64,000 nucleotides of DNA from Amycolatopsis sp. cg9. GTDB taxonomy: Bacteria; Actinomycetota; Actinomycetes; Mycobacteriales; Pseudonocardiaceae. Both the position numbers and the translations under genes were made by a program. The stretch is taken from positions 5,192,501 through 5,256,500 of the forward strand of contig NZ_CP166850.1 in assembly GCF_041346945.1 (NCBI RefSeq), written 5' to 3'. Below the pieces are notes generated by a model, which saw only the letters and a program-made list of their open reading frames with translations, was not told the DNA's origin and ran no database searches. Below are positions 1 to 9,157 of this stretch, one piece after another (positions within the stretch are counted from its first letter, which is position 1; the number at the start of each line of letters is the position of its first letter).

Positions 1-776
1 CCTACCGGCTGCCGGAGACGGTGACCGCGACGATCAAGTACCGCAACCTGGTCGGCCAGCGCTACCTCGCGCTCGGCACCGACGTCCCCGGGCAGCAGGC
101 ACTGCCGGACGGCGGCACGATCCCGCCCGAGCGCACGAAACCCGCGTTGAACCTCACGGTGCTGTTCAACGGGTTCAAGCCGCTGTTCAAAGCCTTGAGC
201 CCCCAGGACGTCAACCAGCTCTCGGCCGAGATCATCAGCGTCTTCCAGGGCGAGGGCGGCACGATCACCAGCCTGCTGCAGCACACCGCGTCGCTGACCA
301 CGGCGATCGCGAGCAAGGACCAGGTGATCGGCCAGGTCATCGCGAACCTCAACACCGTGCTCGGCACGGTCAACGCCCACGGCCCGCAGCTCGGCGACCT
401 CATCGAGCAGACGCAGAAGCTGGTCAGCGGCCTGGCCGAGCAGCGCAAGCCGATCGGCGACGCGGTCAGCGCGCTCGGCGACCTCGCGGTGTCCACAACG
501 GGCCTGCTCGCCGACGCGCGGCCGGCGCTCAAGGACGACGTCGCCCGGCTCGGCGTGCTTTCGCAGAACCTCGGCGACTCCGGTGAGCTGCTCAACCACC
601 TGCTCGAGGTGCTGCCGGGCAACCTGCAGAAGTTCACCCGGACCCTGAGCTACGGCAGCTGGTTCAACTACTACCTGTGCGGGATCACCGGCACCATCGG
701 CATTTCCTCGCTCGACATCACCCTGCCGATCGTCCCGATCCCCGGCACGCAGCGCGCGGAGAGGTGTGGTCCGTGA
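1..776 (+). CDS. Mce-family protein, MceB-like (5' end outside window)
   Basis: The open frame enters the window at position 3 and ends at TGA 774-776, so the N-terminal membrane anchor is missing. Visible residues start inside the MlaD/MCE domain (IKYRNLVGQRYLAL), followed by the long helical Mce C-terminal region and a final YLCG plus RCGP cysteine pair typical of secreted Mce proteins. Mce proteins form a periplasm-spanning channel that carries lipids to a YrbE permease and Mkl ATPase. The order of the next four genes (C, D, lipoprotein E, F) places this one at the B position. Its stop overlaps the next start in a GTGA motif. The letter is an inference from order; the family is secure. Confidence 0.9.
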   Translation, partial: YRLPETVTATIKYRNLVGQRYLALGTDVPGQQALPDGGTIPPERTKPALNLTVLFNGFKPLFKALSPQDVNQLSAEIISVFQGEGGTITSLLQHTASLTTAIASKDQVIGQVIANLNTVLGTVNAHGPQLGDLIEQTQKLVSGLAEQRKPIGDAVSALGDLAVSTTGLLADARPALKDDVARLGVLSQNLGDSGELLNHLLEVLPGNLQKFTRTLSYGSWFNYYLCGITGTIGISSLDITLPIVPIPGTQRAERCGP

Positions 777-1804
777 AGCCGCTGAAGGAACGCAACCAGG
801 CGGGAGTCGGCGCGGTCGCGCTCGTGCTGATCGTGCTCGTCACGGCCACCACGTACTTCTCCGACCAGCTCCCGTTCTTCGGCAACGGCACGACGTATTC
901 GGCGTACTTCGGCGAGTCCGCCGGGCTGGCGCCGGACAACGAGGTCGAGGTCGCCGGCGTCAAGGTCGGCACGGTGTCCTCGGTGAAGCTCGCGGGCAAG
1001 CAGGTGCTGGTCAAGTTCCGCGTGAAGGACGTCCGGGTCGGCGACGCGACGACGGCGTCCATCGAGATCAAGACGCTGCTGGGGGAGAAGTACCTCGCGC
1101 TCGACCCGAAGGGCGGCGGCACGCAGGAGCCGGACGCGACGATCCCGCAGGCCCGCACGCGCACGCCGTTCCAGCTGCAGGACGCCTTCGAGCAGCTGTC
1201 GACGACGGTCGGCGACATCGACACGAAGCAGCTCGCGGACAGCTTCAACGCGTTGTCGGACAGCCTCAAGGACAGCCCGCAGTACCTGAAGGACACGCTG
1301 ACCGGGCTGTCGTCCCTCGCGAAGACGGTCTCGTCCCGAGACGCGGACCTGCACACGCTGCTGGCCAACACGAGCCAGGTGTCGAAGACGCTGTCCGACC
1401 GCAACGCCCAGCTGCAGCGCGTGATCAGCGACGGCAACCTGCTGCTGGGCGAACTGCAGAACCGCAAGAAGGCGATCAACGCGCTGCTCACCGGCACCCA
1501 GCAGCTGTCGCAGCAGCTGACCGGGCTCGTCCAGGACAACCGCGCGCAGCTCAAGCCGACGCTGGACAAGCTCGGGAAGGTGACCGACATCCTGCAGCGC
1601 AACCAGGGCAACCTCGACAAGAGCCTGCAGCTGATGGCGCCGTTCGCCCGCGTCGGCGCGAACGCCACCGGCAACGGCCGCTGGTTCGAGGGCTACCTGT
1701 GCGGGCTGCTGCCGCCGACGATCAACGCCGGCGTCGTGACCATCAACCCCGAAGGCTGCACCCCGCCGATCGCGGCGCCGAACCAGGGGGTGGGCGGCCG
1801 ATGA
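773..1804 (+). CDS. Mce-family protein, MceC-like
   Basis: This 343-residue protein begins at a GTG that overlaps the previous stop (GTGA), giving an N-terminus of about 11 polar residues and then one hydrophobic segment (about residues 12-30) that anchors it. The MCE domain follows (SAYFGESAGLAPDNEVEVAG, then LLGEKYLAL). A long helical region with heptad-like Leu/Gln spacing follows, and the C-terminus carries a YLCG motif and a second Cys. It should be one subunit of the hetero-hexameric Mce lipid-transport channel. An upstream in-frame start near 677 would lie inside mceB and was rejected. Confidence 0.9.
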   Translation: MKPLKERNQAGVGAVALVLIVLVTATTYFSDQLPFFGNGTTYSAYFGESAGLAPDNEVEVAGVKVGTVSSVKLAGKQVLVKFRVKDVRVGDATTASIEIKTLLGEKYLALDPKGGGTQEPDATIPQARTRTPFQLQDAFEQLSTTVGDIDTKQLADSFNALSDSLKDSPQYLKDTLTGLSSLAKTVSSRDADLHTLLANTSQVSKTLSDRNAQLQRVISDGNLLLGELQNRKKAINALLTGTQQLSQQLTGLVQDNRAQLKPTLDKLGKVTDILQRNQGNLDKSLQLMAPFARVGANATGNGRWFEGYLCGLLPPTINAGVVTINPEGCTPPIAAPNQGVGGR

Positions 1805-2997
1805 CGATCCGCACCTACCGCGGCCGCAGCCTGGTGACGTGGCTGGCGTTCGCCTGCGTGCTGGCGTTGCTGCTGACCGCGGGACTGTGGCTGGTGTTCC
1901 GCGCGGCCACCGGCACGACGCTGTCGGCGTACTTCGGCAAGACCGTCGGGCTCTACGCGGGTTCGTCGGTGCGGGTGCTCGGCGTGCCGGTCGGGCAGGT
2001 CACCGACGTCACGCCGCAGGGCGACGCCGTGCGCGTGGACATGCGCGTCGACGACGACGTGTCCCTGCCCGCCGACGTCGGCGCGGTCGTCGTCGCGCCG
2101 AGCCTGGTCAGCGACCGGTACGTCCAGCTGACCCCGGCCTACGACAGCGGTCCCGTGCTCGCTTCGGGGACGGTGCTCGCGAAGAACCGCACGGCCACGC
2201 CGGTGGAACTGGACGACCTGTATTCGAGCCTGGACAAGCTGTCGACGGCGCTGGGCCCGAACGGCGCCAACAAGGACGGCGCGCTGTCCGGTGTCCTGGA
2301 CACCGCCGCGAACACGTTGAAGGGCAACGGCGCTTCGCTGAATTCGACGGTCGGGCAGCTCGCCGAACTGGCGAAGACCTTGGACGGCTCGAAGGACGAC
2401 CTGTTCTCGACCGTGCAGAACCTCAACTCCTTCACCGGCGCCCTGGCCCAGAGCGACCAGCAGCTCAACGAGTTCTACGGGCGCGTCGCTGATGTCAGCC
2501 AGTTCCTCGCGGCGGACTCTTCCGACGTCGGCGCGGCTTTGCAGTCCCTCGGCGGGGCGCTCGGCGACGTCCAGACGTTCGTCAACGACAACAAGGCGGC
2601 GCTGGAGTCCAATGTGGACAAGCTGGCGTCGCTGTCGAAGGTCCTGGTCGACCAGCGGGCCGCGCTCGCCGAGGTGCTCGACATCGCCCCGACCGGCGCC
2701 ACCAACTTCATCAACTCCTACGACGCCGCGTCGGGCACGATCGCCGTCCGCGACAACCTGAACGAGCTGACCAACCCGCCGATCCTCACCGTCTGCCGGC
2801 TGATCAGCTCGTTCACGCCGAAGCAGCTCCCGGACACCTTGGGGAACATCTGCAAGCAGCTCGCGCCGGTGCTGGACGGGGCGTTGAAGCTGCCGACCAT
2901 CCCGCAGGTGCTCAACTCCCTGCAGAACGGCACGCTCCCGCCGTTGCCCCTCCCGCTCGTCGACGTCATGGAGCAGCTTTCGGGTGGTGCGAAGTGA
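1801..2997 (+). CDS. Mce-family protein, MceD-like
   Basis: The start ATG overlaps the mceC stop (ATGA at 1801-1804), giving 398 residues. There is one membrane segment (about residues 10-30), an MCE domain (TTLSAYFGKTVGLYAGSSVR), then an extended helical region. The C-terminal part contains two Cys residues (TVCRLISSF and GNICKQL). Translational coupling on both sides shows that it belongs to the same operon and should be made in stoichiometric amounts with its neighbours. The D label comes from its position before the lipoprotein gene. Confidence 0.9.
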   Translation: MTIRTYRGRSLVTWLAFACVLALLLTAGLWLVFRAATGTTLSAYFGKTVGLYAGSSVRVLGVPVGQVTDVTPQGDAVRVDMRVDDDVSLPADVGAVVVAPSLVSDRYVQLTPAYDSGPVLASGTVLAKNRTATPVELDDLYSSLDKLSTALGPNGANKDGALSGVLDTAANTLKGNGASLNSTVGQLAELAKTLDGSKDDLFSTVQNLNSFTGALAQSDQQLNEFYGRVADVSQFLAADSSDVGAALQSLGGALGDVQTFVNDNKAALESNVDKLASLSKVLVDQRAALAEVLDIAPTGATNFINSYDAASGTIAVRDNLNELTNPPILTVCRLISSFTPKQLPDTLGNICKQLAPVLDGALKLPTIPQVLNSLQNGTLPPLPLPLVDVMEQLSGGAK

Positions 2998-4145
2998 AGC
3001 GGTTCGCAGGGGTGCTCGCCGGGCTGCTCGTGCTCGCCGGCTGCAGCGACGGCGGGTTCAACGGCCTCTACGGCACGCCGCTGCCCGGCGGCGCCGACGT
3101 CGGCGACCACCCGTACCACGTGACCGCGCTGTTCACCGACGTCCTGGACCTGGTGCCGCAGTCGAGCGTCAAGGTCAACGACGTCGCCGTCGGGCGGGTC
3201 GACAAGATTTCCCTGACGCCGGACACGCGGTCGGCACTGGTGGCGATGACCGTGAACGGCGACATCGCGCTGCCCGCCAACGCCCGCGCCGAGCTGAAGC
3301 AGTCTTCACTGCTGGGGGAGAAGTTCGTCGAGCTGAGCGTGCCGGCGGCCGAGCCGGCCGCCGGAAAACTGGCTGACGGCGCGCAGATCCCGCTCGGGCG
3401 CACCAACCGCAACCCCGAGGTCGAGGAGGTGCTCGGCGCGCTTTCGCTGCTGCTCAACGGCGGCGGCGTCGAGCAGATCCAGAAGATCAGCCACGAGCTC
3501 AACGACGCGCTTTCGGGCAACGAGCCGGAGATCCGCGCGCTGCTGTCCCGGGTGGACGAACTGGCCACGCAGCTCGACGGGCACCGGACCGAGATCGTCC
3601 GCGCGATCGACGGGCTCGCGAAGCTGTCGAAGACGTTGACCGGGCAGACGCAGAACCTGTCGAACGCGCTGGACAACCTGGCGCCGGGCTTGAAGATCGT
3701 CACCGACCAGCGCGACCAGCTCGTGGGCATGCTGAACGCGCTGAACACGCTGTCCGGCGTCGCGGTGGACACGGTCACGAAGAGCCGCGACCAGCTCGTC
3801 GCGAACCTCAAGGCGCTGCAGCCGACGCTGACCAAGCTCGGCGAGGCGGGCCAGAACCTGCCGAACGCGTTGCAGATCCTGCTGACCTACCCGTTCCCGG
3901 ACTACGCGGGCAACGTGATCAAGGGCGACTACGCGAACGTCGAGGCGAACGTGAACCTCGATCTCGACACGCTGATCCAGAACTTCACGAACTCGTCGCA
4001 GCCGCCGATCGCGCTGCCCCAGACCATCGGCGGCCAGGCGCCGGTCGCGCCGCCGCTGCCGCTGCCCGACCTGGGTTCCGGCCCGCAAGCCGCCGGACCC
4101 AACCTGCTGGGCGGCCTGCTCGGGCTGATCGGGGGTGGCCGGTGA
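2994..4145 (+). CDS. Mce-family lipoprotein, MceE/LprK-like
   Basis: The protein has 383 residues and starts at GTG in a GTGA overlap with mceD. The N-terminus is a lipoprotein signal peptide ending in a lipobox LVLAGC, with the acylated Cys predicted at residue 17. An MCE domain (VTALFTDVLDLVPQSSVKVN, then LLGEKFVEL) is followed by the helical region and a Pro/Gly-rich tail. In mce operons the fifth mce gene is the lipoprotein, so this fixes the register of the operon. It probably tethers the channel to the membrane surface. Confidence 0.93.
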   Translation: MKRFAGVLAGLLVLAGCSDGGFNGLYGTPLPGGADVGDHPYHVTALFTDVLDLVPQSSVKVNDVAVGRVDKISLTPDTRSALVAMTVNGDIALPANARAELKQSSLLGEKFVELSVPAAEPAAGKLADGAQIPLGRTNRNPEVEEVLGALSLLLNGGGVEQIQKISHELNDALSGNEPEIRALLSRVDELATQLDGHRTEIVRAIDGLAKLSKTLTGQTQNLSNALDNLAPGLKIVTDQRDQLVGMLNALNTLSGVAVDTVTKSRDQLVANLKALQPTLTKLGEAGQNLPNALQILLTYPFPDYAGNVIKGDYANVEANVNLDLDTLIQNFTNSSQPPIALPQTIGGQAPVAPPLPLPDLGSGPQAAGPNLLGGLLGLIGGGR

Positions 4146-5374
4146 CCTCCCGCAAGATCCGCATCCAGCTGTTCGCGTTCGTCGTCATCGCGGTGGTTTC
4201 GGTCGTCTACGCCGGCGGCCGGTACGCCGGGCTGGACCGGCTGTTCGGCAACCGCGGCTACGTCGTCACGGCGCAGCTCACCGACTCCGGCGGCATCTTC
4301 GTCAACTCCGAGGTCGCCTACCGCGGGGTGACGGTCGGGCGCGTGACCGGCATGACCCTGACCGAGCACGGCGTCGACGTCGCCCTCGACATCGACGCCG
4401 GCGCCCCGGACATCCCGGCCGACGCGCACGCCCAGGTGGCGAACCGGTCGGCGGTGGGGGAGCAGTTCGTCGACCTGCTTCCCTTGCACGACGGCGGTCC
4501 TTTCTTGACGGACGGCTCGGTGATCACGGCGGACAAGACGTCGCTGCCGCCGTCGCCGGACACCGTGCTGTCGCATTTGGACGACCTCGTGGCGAGCGTG
4601 CACCCGGACTCGCTGCGGACGGTCGTCGACGAGACGTACAACGCCTTCGCGGGTGCCGGCCCGGAACTGCAGCAGCTGCTGGACAGCACCGGCTCGCTGA
4701 CCGCCGTCGCCACCCAGTACATCCCGCAGACGCAGGGGCTGTTCGCGAACTCGCGGGTCGTGCTGGACACGCAGCAGCGGCAGGCCGCGAACATCACCGA
4801 CTTCGCTTCCGGCCTGCGCACGATTTCGGGCCAGCTCAAGAAGTCCGACCCGGACCTGCGGCGGGTGATCGCCGAAGCGCCGCAGCTGAGCCGGCAGATC
4901 AGCGACGTGCTCGCCGCGTCCGGCACCGATCTGGGCGTGCTGTTCGCGAACCTGCTCACCACGGCGCAGATCACGACGTCCCGGAAGGACTCGATCGAGG
5001 AACTGCTGGTGGCGTACCCGATCATCGGGGCGTTCTCGCCGTCGACGTCCCCGGACGGCACCGGTCACCTGGGCGTGGTGTTCAACTTCTTCGACCCGGC
5101 TTCGTGCACGAAGGGCTACGAAGGGACGAAGCAGCGTCCGGCGAACGACGAGTCCGAGGCGCCGGTGAACATGAACGCCTACTGCGCCGAGCCGCCGGGC
5201 AGCCCGACCGGCGTGCGCGGCTCCCAGAACGCGCCCTACGCGGGGAAGCCGCCCGCGATCCCGGCCGCGCCTTCGCAGACCGCCGCTTCGGCCCCGCAGC
5301 CGCTGCCGGGGATGCTGAGCCTGCTGACGGGCCCGTCGTCGGGCGGCCTCGGCCGGCTGCTGGGCGCGCCGTGA
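4142..5374 (+). CDS. Mce-family protein, MceF-like
   Basis: This 410-residue protein starts at GTG in another GTGA overlap. It has one N-terminal membrane segment (about residues 9-24, FAFVVIAVVSVVYAGG), an MCE domain (VVTAQLTDSGGIFVNSEV, then AVGEQFVDL), a helical region, and a low-complexity Pro/Ala/Ser tail before LTGPSSGGLGRLLGAP. It is the last canonical Mce subunit of the operon. Two Cys residues near residues 323-350 could form a disulphide outside the membrane. Confidence 0.9.
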   Translation: MTSRKIRIQLFAFVVIAVVSVVYAGGRYAGLDRLFGNRGYVVTAQLTDSGGIFVNSEVAYRGVTVGRVTGMTLTEHGVDVALDIDAGAPDIPADAHAQVANRSAVGEQFVDLLPLHDGGPFLTDGSVITADKTSLPPSPDTVLSHLDDLVASVHPDSLRTVVDETYNAFAGAGPELQQLLDSTGSLTAVATQYIPQTQGLFANSRVVLDTQQRQAANITDFASGLRTISGQLKKSDPDLRRVIAEAPQLSRQISDVLAASGTDLGVLFANLLTTAQITTSRKDSIEELLVAYPIIGAFSPSTSPDGTGHLGVVFNFFDPASCTKGYEGTKQRPANDESEAPVNMNAYCAEPPGSPTGVRGSQNAPYAGKPPAIPAAPSQTAASAPQPLPGMLSLLTGPSSGGLGRLLGAP

Positions 5375-5859
5375 AGCTCCGCCTCCTCGTGGTCCTCGCG
5401 GTCCTTTCGGTGCTGGCGGCCGCGTTTTCCGGCTGGTCGTGGTGGCGAGCGGCGGCCGACGACTCAGCCGCCCGCGGCCGCGAGCGCGACGCCGTGCTCG
5501 CTGCGGCGGGACCCCAGCTGGTCACGCTGAACACGATCGACTACCACTCGGCGGCAGCGGACGTCGACCGCTGGATCTCGGCGGCGACCGGCCAGTACGG
5601 AAAGGACCTGTCGGGCGACCGCCAGCTGCAGATCGACCGCGCCACCACTGCTCGGACGGTGTCCACGGCCTCCCTGGTCCAGGCGGCGGTGACGGAGATC
5701 GACGTCGCCGCGGGTTCGGCCCGGCTCCTGGCGGTGCTGGACGTCCGGGTCTCGACCGGAGGCGGTCCGGTGTCCCCGCGGCTGAACCGGCTGACGGTGG
5801 ACGTTTCGCGGTCTGCGTCCGGCTGGAAGATCGCCGGTGTGCAGGCGGCGGGCTCGTGA
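5371..5859 (+). CDS. Mce-associated membrane protein
   Basis: The protein has 162 residues with one N-terminal transmembrane helix (residues 4-27) and an extracytoplasmic domain that starts with a Leu/Ala-rich helix and a WISAATGQYGKDL segment. The rest looks like the NTF2-like alpha/beta fold seen in Mce-associated proteins such as mycobacterial Rv0177/Rv0178. It overlaps mceF by four bases (GTGA). Mce-associated proteins help stabilise the transporter. The exact partner is not visible here. Confidence 0.8.
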   Translation: MKLRLLVVLAVLSVLAAAFSGWSWWRAAADDSAARGRERDAVLAAAGPQLVTLNTIDYHSAAADVDRWISAATGQYGKDLSGDRQLQIDRATTARTVSTASLVQAAVTEIDVAAGSARLLAVLDVRVSTGGGPVSPRLNRLTVDVSRSASGWKIAGVQAAGS

Positions 5860-6335
5860 TCCGCGTGCTGTCCGCGATCGTCGTGGTCGCCTTGGGCTGT
5901 GCGGTGTGGTTCGGCGTGGAGACGGCGTCGTTGTCCCCCGGTTCGAACCAGGCTCTGGTGGATTCCGCGGCGACCGCTTCGGTTTCGGCTGAGGTGAGCG
6001 ATGCGGTGAAGGCGGTGTTTTCCTATGACTACGCGAATCTGGCGCGGACCGAGCGCGCGGCTTCCCAGGTGCTGACCGGCGACGCGGTGGGGCAGTACCA
6101 GAGCCAGTTCGCTTCCGCTCGTACTCGGGCGGCGGCGGAGAAGCTCGTCCGGACCACGACGGTCCGGGCTGCCGGGGTGCGTTCTCTCGTCGGCGACGAT
6201 GCTTCTTTGTTGTTGTTCCTGGATCAGCAGACGGTGGGTCCGGGTGGGGCGCTTTCGTCTTCGGTGGCTCAGTTGGCTGTGACGGCTCGTCGGGTTGATG
6301 GGCAGTGGAAGATTTCTTCTTTGACTGCTCTGTAG
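5856..6335 (+). CDS. Mce-associated membrane protein (last gene of the mce operon)
   Basis: The protein has 159 residues: an N-terminal membrane anchor (residues 3-19) followed by an NTF2-like domain with the pattern VFSYDYANLARTERAAS and LLFLDQQT. It overlaps the previous gene by GTGA. The paralogous pair (this gene and the one before it) is the usual tail of actinobacterial mce operons. The operon ends here: an IS66-family element is inserted 18 bp after the TAG stop, so the native terminator, if there was one, lies beyond or was displaced. Confidence 0.8.
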   Translation: MIRVLSAIVVVALGCAVWFGVETASLSPGSNQALVDSAATASVSAEVSDAVKAVFSYDYANLARTERAASQVLTGDAVGQYQSQFASARTRAAAEKLVRTTTVRAAGVRSLVGDDASLLLFLDQQTVGPGGALSSSVAQLAVTARRVDGQWKISSLTAL

Positions 6336-6345
6336 GTTTTTGCCA

Positions 6346-6353
6346 CCTGATCG
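6346..6353. repeat. Target-site duplication, left copy
   Basis: CCTGATCG immediately precedes the GTAA end of the insertion sequence and is repeated exactly at 7844-7851. Eight-base duplications are characteristic of IS66-family transposition. Confidence 0.93.
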
Positions 6354-7843
6354 GTAACTGTTCAGGTCGTTTTCGGGCTGTGAGCGGGCCTGTGGGATGA
6401 TCTTGTTGTGGGGGAAGGTGTTCGTCCGTCGTATGACGAGCTGGCCGCGCTGGTCGCAGCGCAGGCGGTAGAGCTCGCGCATGCGCGGGAGGAAATCGCC
6501 GCGTTGCGGGCCGAAGTCGCTGCGCTCAAGCGGCGGTTGGGCACGAACTCGGGTAACTCCTCGATGCCGCCATCGTCGGACCGGTTCGCCAAACCCGCCC
6601 CGAAGTCTTTGCGTAGCAGGACCGGCCGCAAGCAGGGCAAGCAGCCCGGTGCGCCTGGTGCGAACCTGTCGCTGGTCGAGAACCCGGACAGGATCGTCGA
6701 GCATGCGCCGTCGGCGTGTTCAGGATGCGGTGCAGGTCTGCGCCGCACTGATCGTGCGGGGGTGATGCGGCGGCAGGTGGTGGACCTGCCCGAGGTGCGC
6801 CCGTCGTTGACCGAGCACCGCCTGCAACGGCTGCGCTGCCGCGGCTGCCACCAGGTCACCACCGCGCCCGCGCCGGCCGAGGCGACCGCACCCGCGTGTT
6901 ACGGGCCGAACGTGACCGCGCTGGCGGTGTATCTGCTGACCTTCCAGCACATCCCGGTCGCGCGGACCGCGCAGCTGCTGGCGGACCTGATGGGGTTGCC
7001 GGTGTCGACCGGCTGGGTCGCCGGTGTCCTCACCCCCGTCGCCGCCAACCTCGAAGGGTTCGCCGAGCAGGTCGAGCAGGCATTGCGGGCAGCGCCGGTG
7101 GCACATTTCGACGAGACCGGCATCCGGGTCGACGGGAAGAACTGGTGGCTGCACGTGGCTTGCACCCCACACCTGACCGCCTACATGCCGCACCGGCAGC
7201 GTGGTGGCGAGGCGATGGACGAGTTCGGGATCCTCAACTACTTCCGGGGTGTCGCCGTCCATGACGGGCTGATGTCGTATCAAGATTTCGGACGCAAACA
7301 CGCCCGCTGCAACGCCCACCACCTGCGCGAACTGGTCGCGGCCGGCGAAGCACACCCCGAGCACACGTGGCCCACGATCGCGATCAAAACCCTCGAAGTA
7401 CTCAACACCGCTGCCCATGCCGCGCGAGACGACGGCCTGGACGCCATCCCCGCCCACATCGTCGATCCGCTGATCTCCCGGTTCGTCCGCACCATCCATC
7501 TCGGCCTGCTGCTGCACCCACCGAGCCGGCATCGTAAGCAAAGCAAGACCCGCAACCTGCTGGTACGCCTGCGCGACTACCAGCACCAAGTGCTGCTGTT
7601 CGCTCGCGACCTCACCGTCCCGTTCACCAACAACCAAGCCGAACGCGACCTACGGATGATCAAGGCCCAGTTGAAGATCTCCGGCGGCTGGCGCACCCAG
7701 CACGGCGCCCAGGTGTGGTTGCGCGTGCGCGGCTACATCTCCACCGCCCGCAAGAACGGCCTGCACATCATCACCGCACTCCGCGACGCCGTCACCGGAA
7801 ACCCTTGGCTGCCAACAACTATCGAAATGGCCTGAACAGTTAC
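6354..7843 (+). mobile_element. IS66-family insertion sequence, single-transposase type, apparently complete
   Basis: The element is 1490 bp long. The left end (6354-6375) begins GTAACTGTTCAGGTCG and the right end read inwards (7843-7823) begins GTAACTGTTCAGGCCA, so the first 13 bases are identical and the repeat continues imperfectly for about 21. Both ends start with GTAA, as in IS66 elements, and both flanks carry the same 8-bp duplication. Only one long gene (tnpC-like) is inside; no tnpA or tnpB is present, which matches the ISBst12-like subgroup. Perfect ends, duplication and reading frame suggest a fairly recent insertion. Confidence 0.93.
6408..7835 (+). CDS. IS66-family transposase (TnpC type)
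   Basis: The protein has 475 residues. It starts with a coiled coil (LAALVAAQ through ALKRRLG), followed by the IS66 N-terminal signature TNSGNSSMPPSSD, a zinc-binding module (CSGCGAGLR and LRCRGCHQ), then the DDE nuclease domain. Candidate catalytic positions are Asp in FDETGIRVDG, Asp in AVHDGLMSY and Glu in NNQAERDLRM. The C-terminal SGGWRTQHGAQVW segment is also typical. No frameshift or stop interrupts it, so it is likely active. Start GTG 6408 lies 54 bp inside the left end. Confidence 0.95.
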   Translation: MGEGVRPSYDELAALVAAQAVELAHAREEIAALRAEVAALKRRLGTNSGNSSMPPSSDRFAKPAPKSLRSRTGRKQGKQPGAPGANLSLVENPDRIVEHAPSACSGCGAGLRRTDRAGVMRRQVVDLPEVRPSLTEHRLQRLRCRGCHQVTTAPAPAEATAPACYGPNVTALAVYLLTFQHIPVARTAQLLADLMGLPVSTGWVAGVLTPVAANLEGFAEQVEQALRAAPVAHFDETGIRVDGKNWWLHVACTPHLTAYMPHRQRGGEAMDEFGILNYFRGVAVHDGLMSYQDFGRKHARCNAHHLRELVAAGEAHPEHTWPTIAIKTLEVLNTAAHAARDDGLDAIPAHIVDPLISRFVRTIHLGLLLHPPSRHRKQSKTRNLLVRLRDYQHQVLLFARDLTVPFTNNQAERDLRMIKAQLKISGGWRTQHGAQVWLRVRGYISTARKNGLHIITALRDAVTGNPWLPTTIEMA

Positions 7844-7851
7844 CCTGATCG
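7844..7851. repeat. Target-site duplication, right copy
   Basis: Exact second copy of CCTGATCG, abutting the TTAC end of the IS. The insertion lies only 39 bp before the next start codon. Confidence 0.93.
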
Positions 7852-7878
7852 AGTGATGAACACGCGTTCGGGCGCCGG

Positions 7879-7884
7879 TAATCT
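7879..7884 (+). promoter_or_regulatory. Candidate -10 element of a leaderless promoter
   Basis: TAATCT lies 6 nt before GTG 7891, and there is no Shine-Dalgarno sequence. Transcription would start at or next to the start codon. The IS inserted upstream leaves this -10 intact but replaces sequence beyond about -40. Confidence 0.55.
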
Positions 7885-7890
7885 TGGTGC

Positions 7891-9114
7891 GTGGACACAG
7901 AAGCGGTGTGGCAAGCGGACGCGGAGGTCTTGGCCGACCGCCTCCGTACCCTGCTCACCGTCGTACGGTCCGCTGAGGCGGAAATTGGTGCGGTGCTCGT
8001 GGAAATCGAGTCCCGCGGGGTGCAGGAACTGTTCGGATACCGTTCTGTGGCGCGGCTTTACGAGCATCTCGCCGACGTCCCCCGTGCTGCCGCAGTGCGG
8101 ACCGTCGCCCGTGCCCACGCCCTGCACCCCAGCCGCTCTCTCGACGCCGCGCCTGCTCTCGCTCCCGCCACCGGTACCGCCGCCCTCACCGGAGGGCTGA
8201 GCACCCCGATGATCGACACCATCATCACCACCCTCACCGCAATCCCTCCTGAGCACCGCGACACCGCCGAAGCAGACCTACTGGCCTTCGCCGCCGACAA
8301 CGGCCACAAACAAGTCGCCGCCCTCGGCGCGCGGATCGTGGCCCACCTCGACCCCGACGGACCCGAACCTGCGGACACCGAGCCCGCCACCCCCACCCGC
8401 GAACTATCGCTGCGCCGCAAACGCACCGGAACCTGGGAACTGTCCGGCCGCTTCGACGACGAGACCGGCACCCGCGCCCACGCCCTGCTCGACACCCTGG
8501 CCGAACGCCGCCACGCCGACGACGGCCCCGACCTGCGTTCCCCGCAGGAACGCTACGGCGACGCGTTCTCCGACGCTCTCGACCTGGCCCTCGACTCCCC
8601 AGAACTGCCGACCCAGGCCGGGGAACGCGCCCACGTCATGGTCGCGGTCTCCCTCACCGACCTACAGTCCGGCCTCGGCACTGCGACCCTCGGCGACACC
8701 GGCCTGCTCTCCGCCGCCGAAGCCCGCATCCACGCCTGCGACTGCAAACTCATCCCCGCCGTCCTCGGCACCACCAGCGAACCCCTCGACCTCGGCCGAG
8801 CCCGCCGCCTCATCTCACCCGGACTGCGGCGGGCGCTGTTCCTGCGTGACCGGGGTTGTGCGTTCCCCGGCTGCCACCGCCCACCCCGACATTGCCAAGG
8901 ACACCACATCCGGCACTGGGCCGACGGCGGCCCCACCGACCTGACCAACCTCGTCCTGCTCTGCGGACACCACCACCGGCTGCTGCACCGCTCCGGCTGG
9001 CAGGTCCGCATCGCCACCGACGGTCACCCCGAGTTCCTGCCGCCACGGTTCCTGGACAAACGCCGAAAACCCCGGCGCAACAACCTGCATCAGCCACTGC
9101 CATTCGCAGCCTGA
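7891..9114 (+). CDS. DUF222 domain protein with C-terminal HNH endonuclease domain
   Basis: The protein has 407 residues. The N-terminal two thirds match the DUF222 (13E12-repeat) family (GVQELFGYRSVARLYEHLAD; helical, with LDTLAERRHADDGPDLRSPQ). The C-terminus is an HNH nuclease: CAFPGCHRPPRHCQGHHI, then TNLVLLCGHHHRLLH, giving paired Cys zinc ligands and the catalytic His. Such genes occur in many copies in actinomycete genomes and are often near mobile elements, as here. The biological role is not established; DNA cleavage is inferred from the domain. Confidence 0.92.
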   Translation: MDTEAVWQADAEVLADRLRTLLTVVRSAEAEIGAVLVEIESRGVQELFGYRSVARLYEHLADVPRAAAVRTVARAHALHPSRSLDAAPALAPATGTAALTGGLSTPMIDTIITTLTAIPPEHRDTAEADLLAFAADNGHKQVAALGARIVAHLDPDGPEPADTEPATPTRELSLRRKRTGTWELSGRFDDETGTRAHALLDTLAERRHADDGPDLRSPQERYGDAFSDALDLALDSPELPTQAGERAHVMVAVSLTDLQSGLGTATLGDTGLLSAAEARIHACDCKLIPAVLGTTSEPLDLGRARRLISPGLRRALFLRDRGCAFPGCHRPPRHCQGHHIRHWADGGPTDLTNLVLLCGHHHRLLHRSGWQVRIATDGHPEFLPPRFLDKRRKPRRNNLHQPLPFAA

Positions 9115-9130
9115 CAACCGAACACAGGAC

Positions 9131-9157
9131 AGGCCCGCAGCCACCGGCTACGGGCCT
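9131..9157 (+). terminator. Candidate hairpin terminator after the HNH gene
   Basis: AGGCCCG-C-AGCC, loop ACC, GGCT-A-CGGGCCT forms an 11-bp stem with one mismatch 17 nt after the stop. There is no T tract, as is common for actinomycete terminators. Confidence 0.5.
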
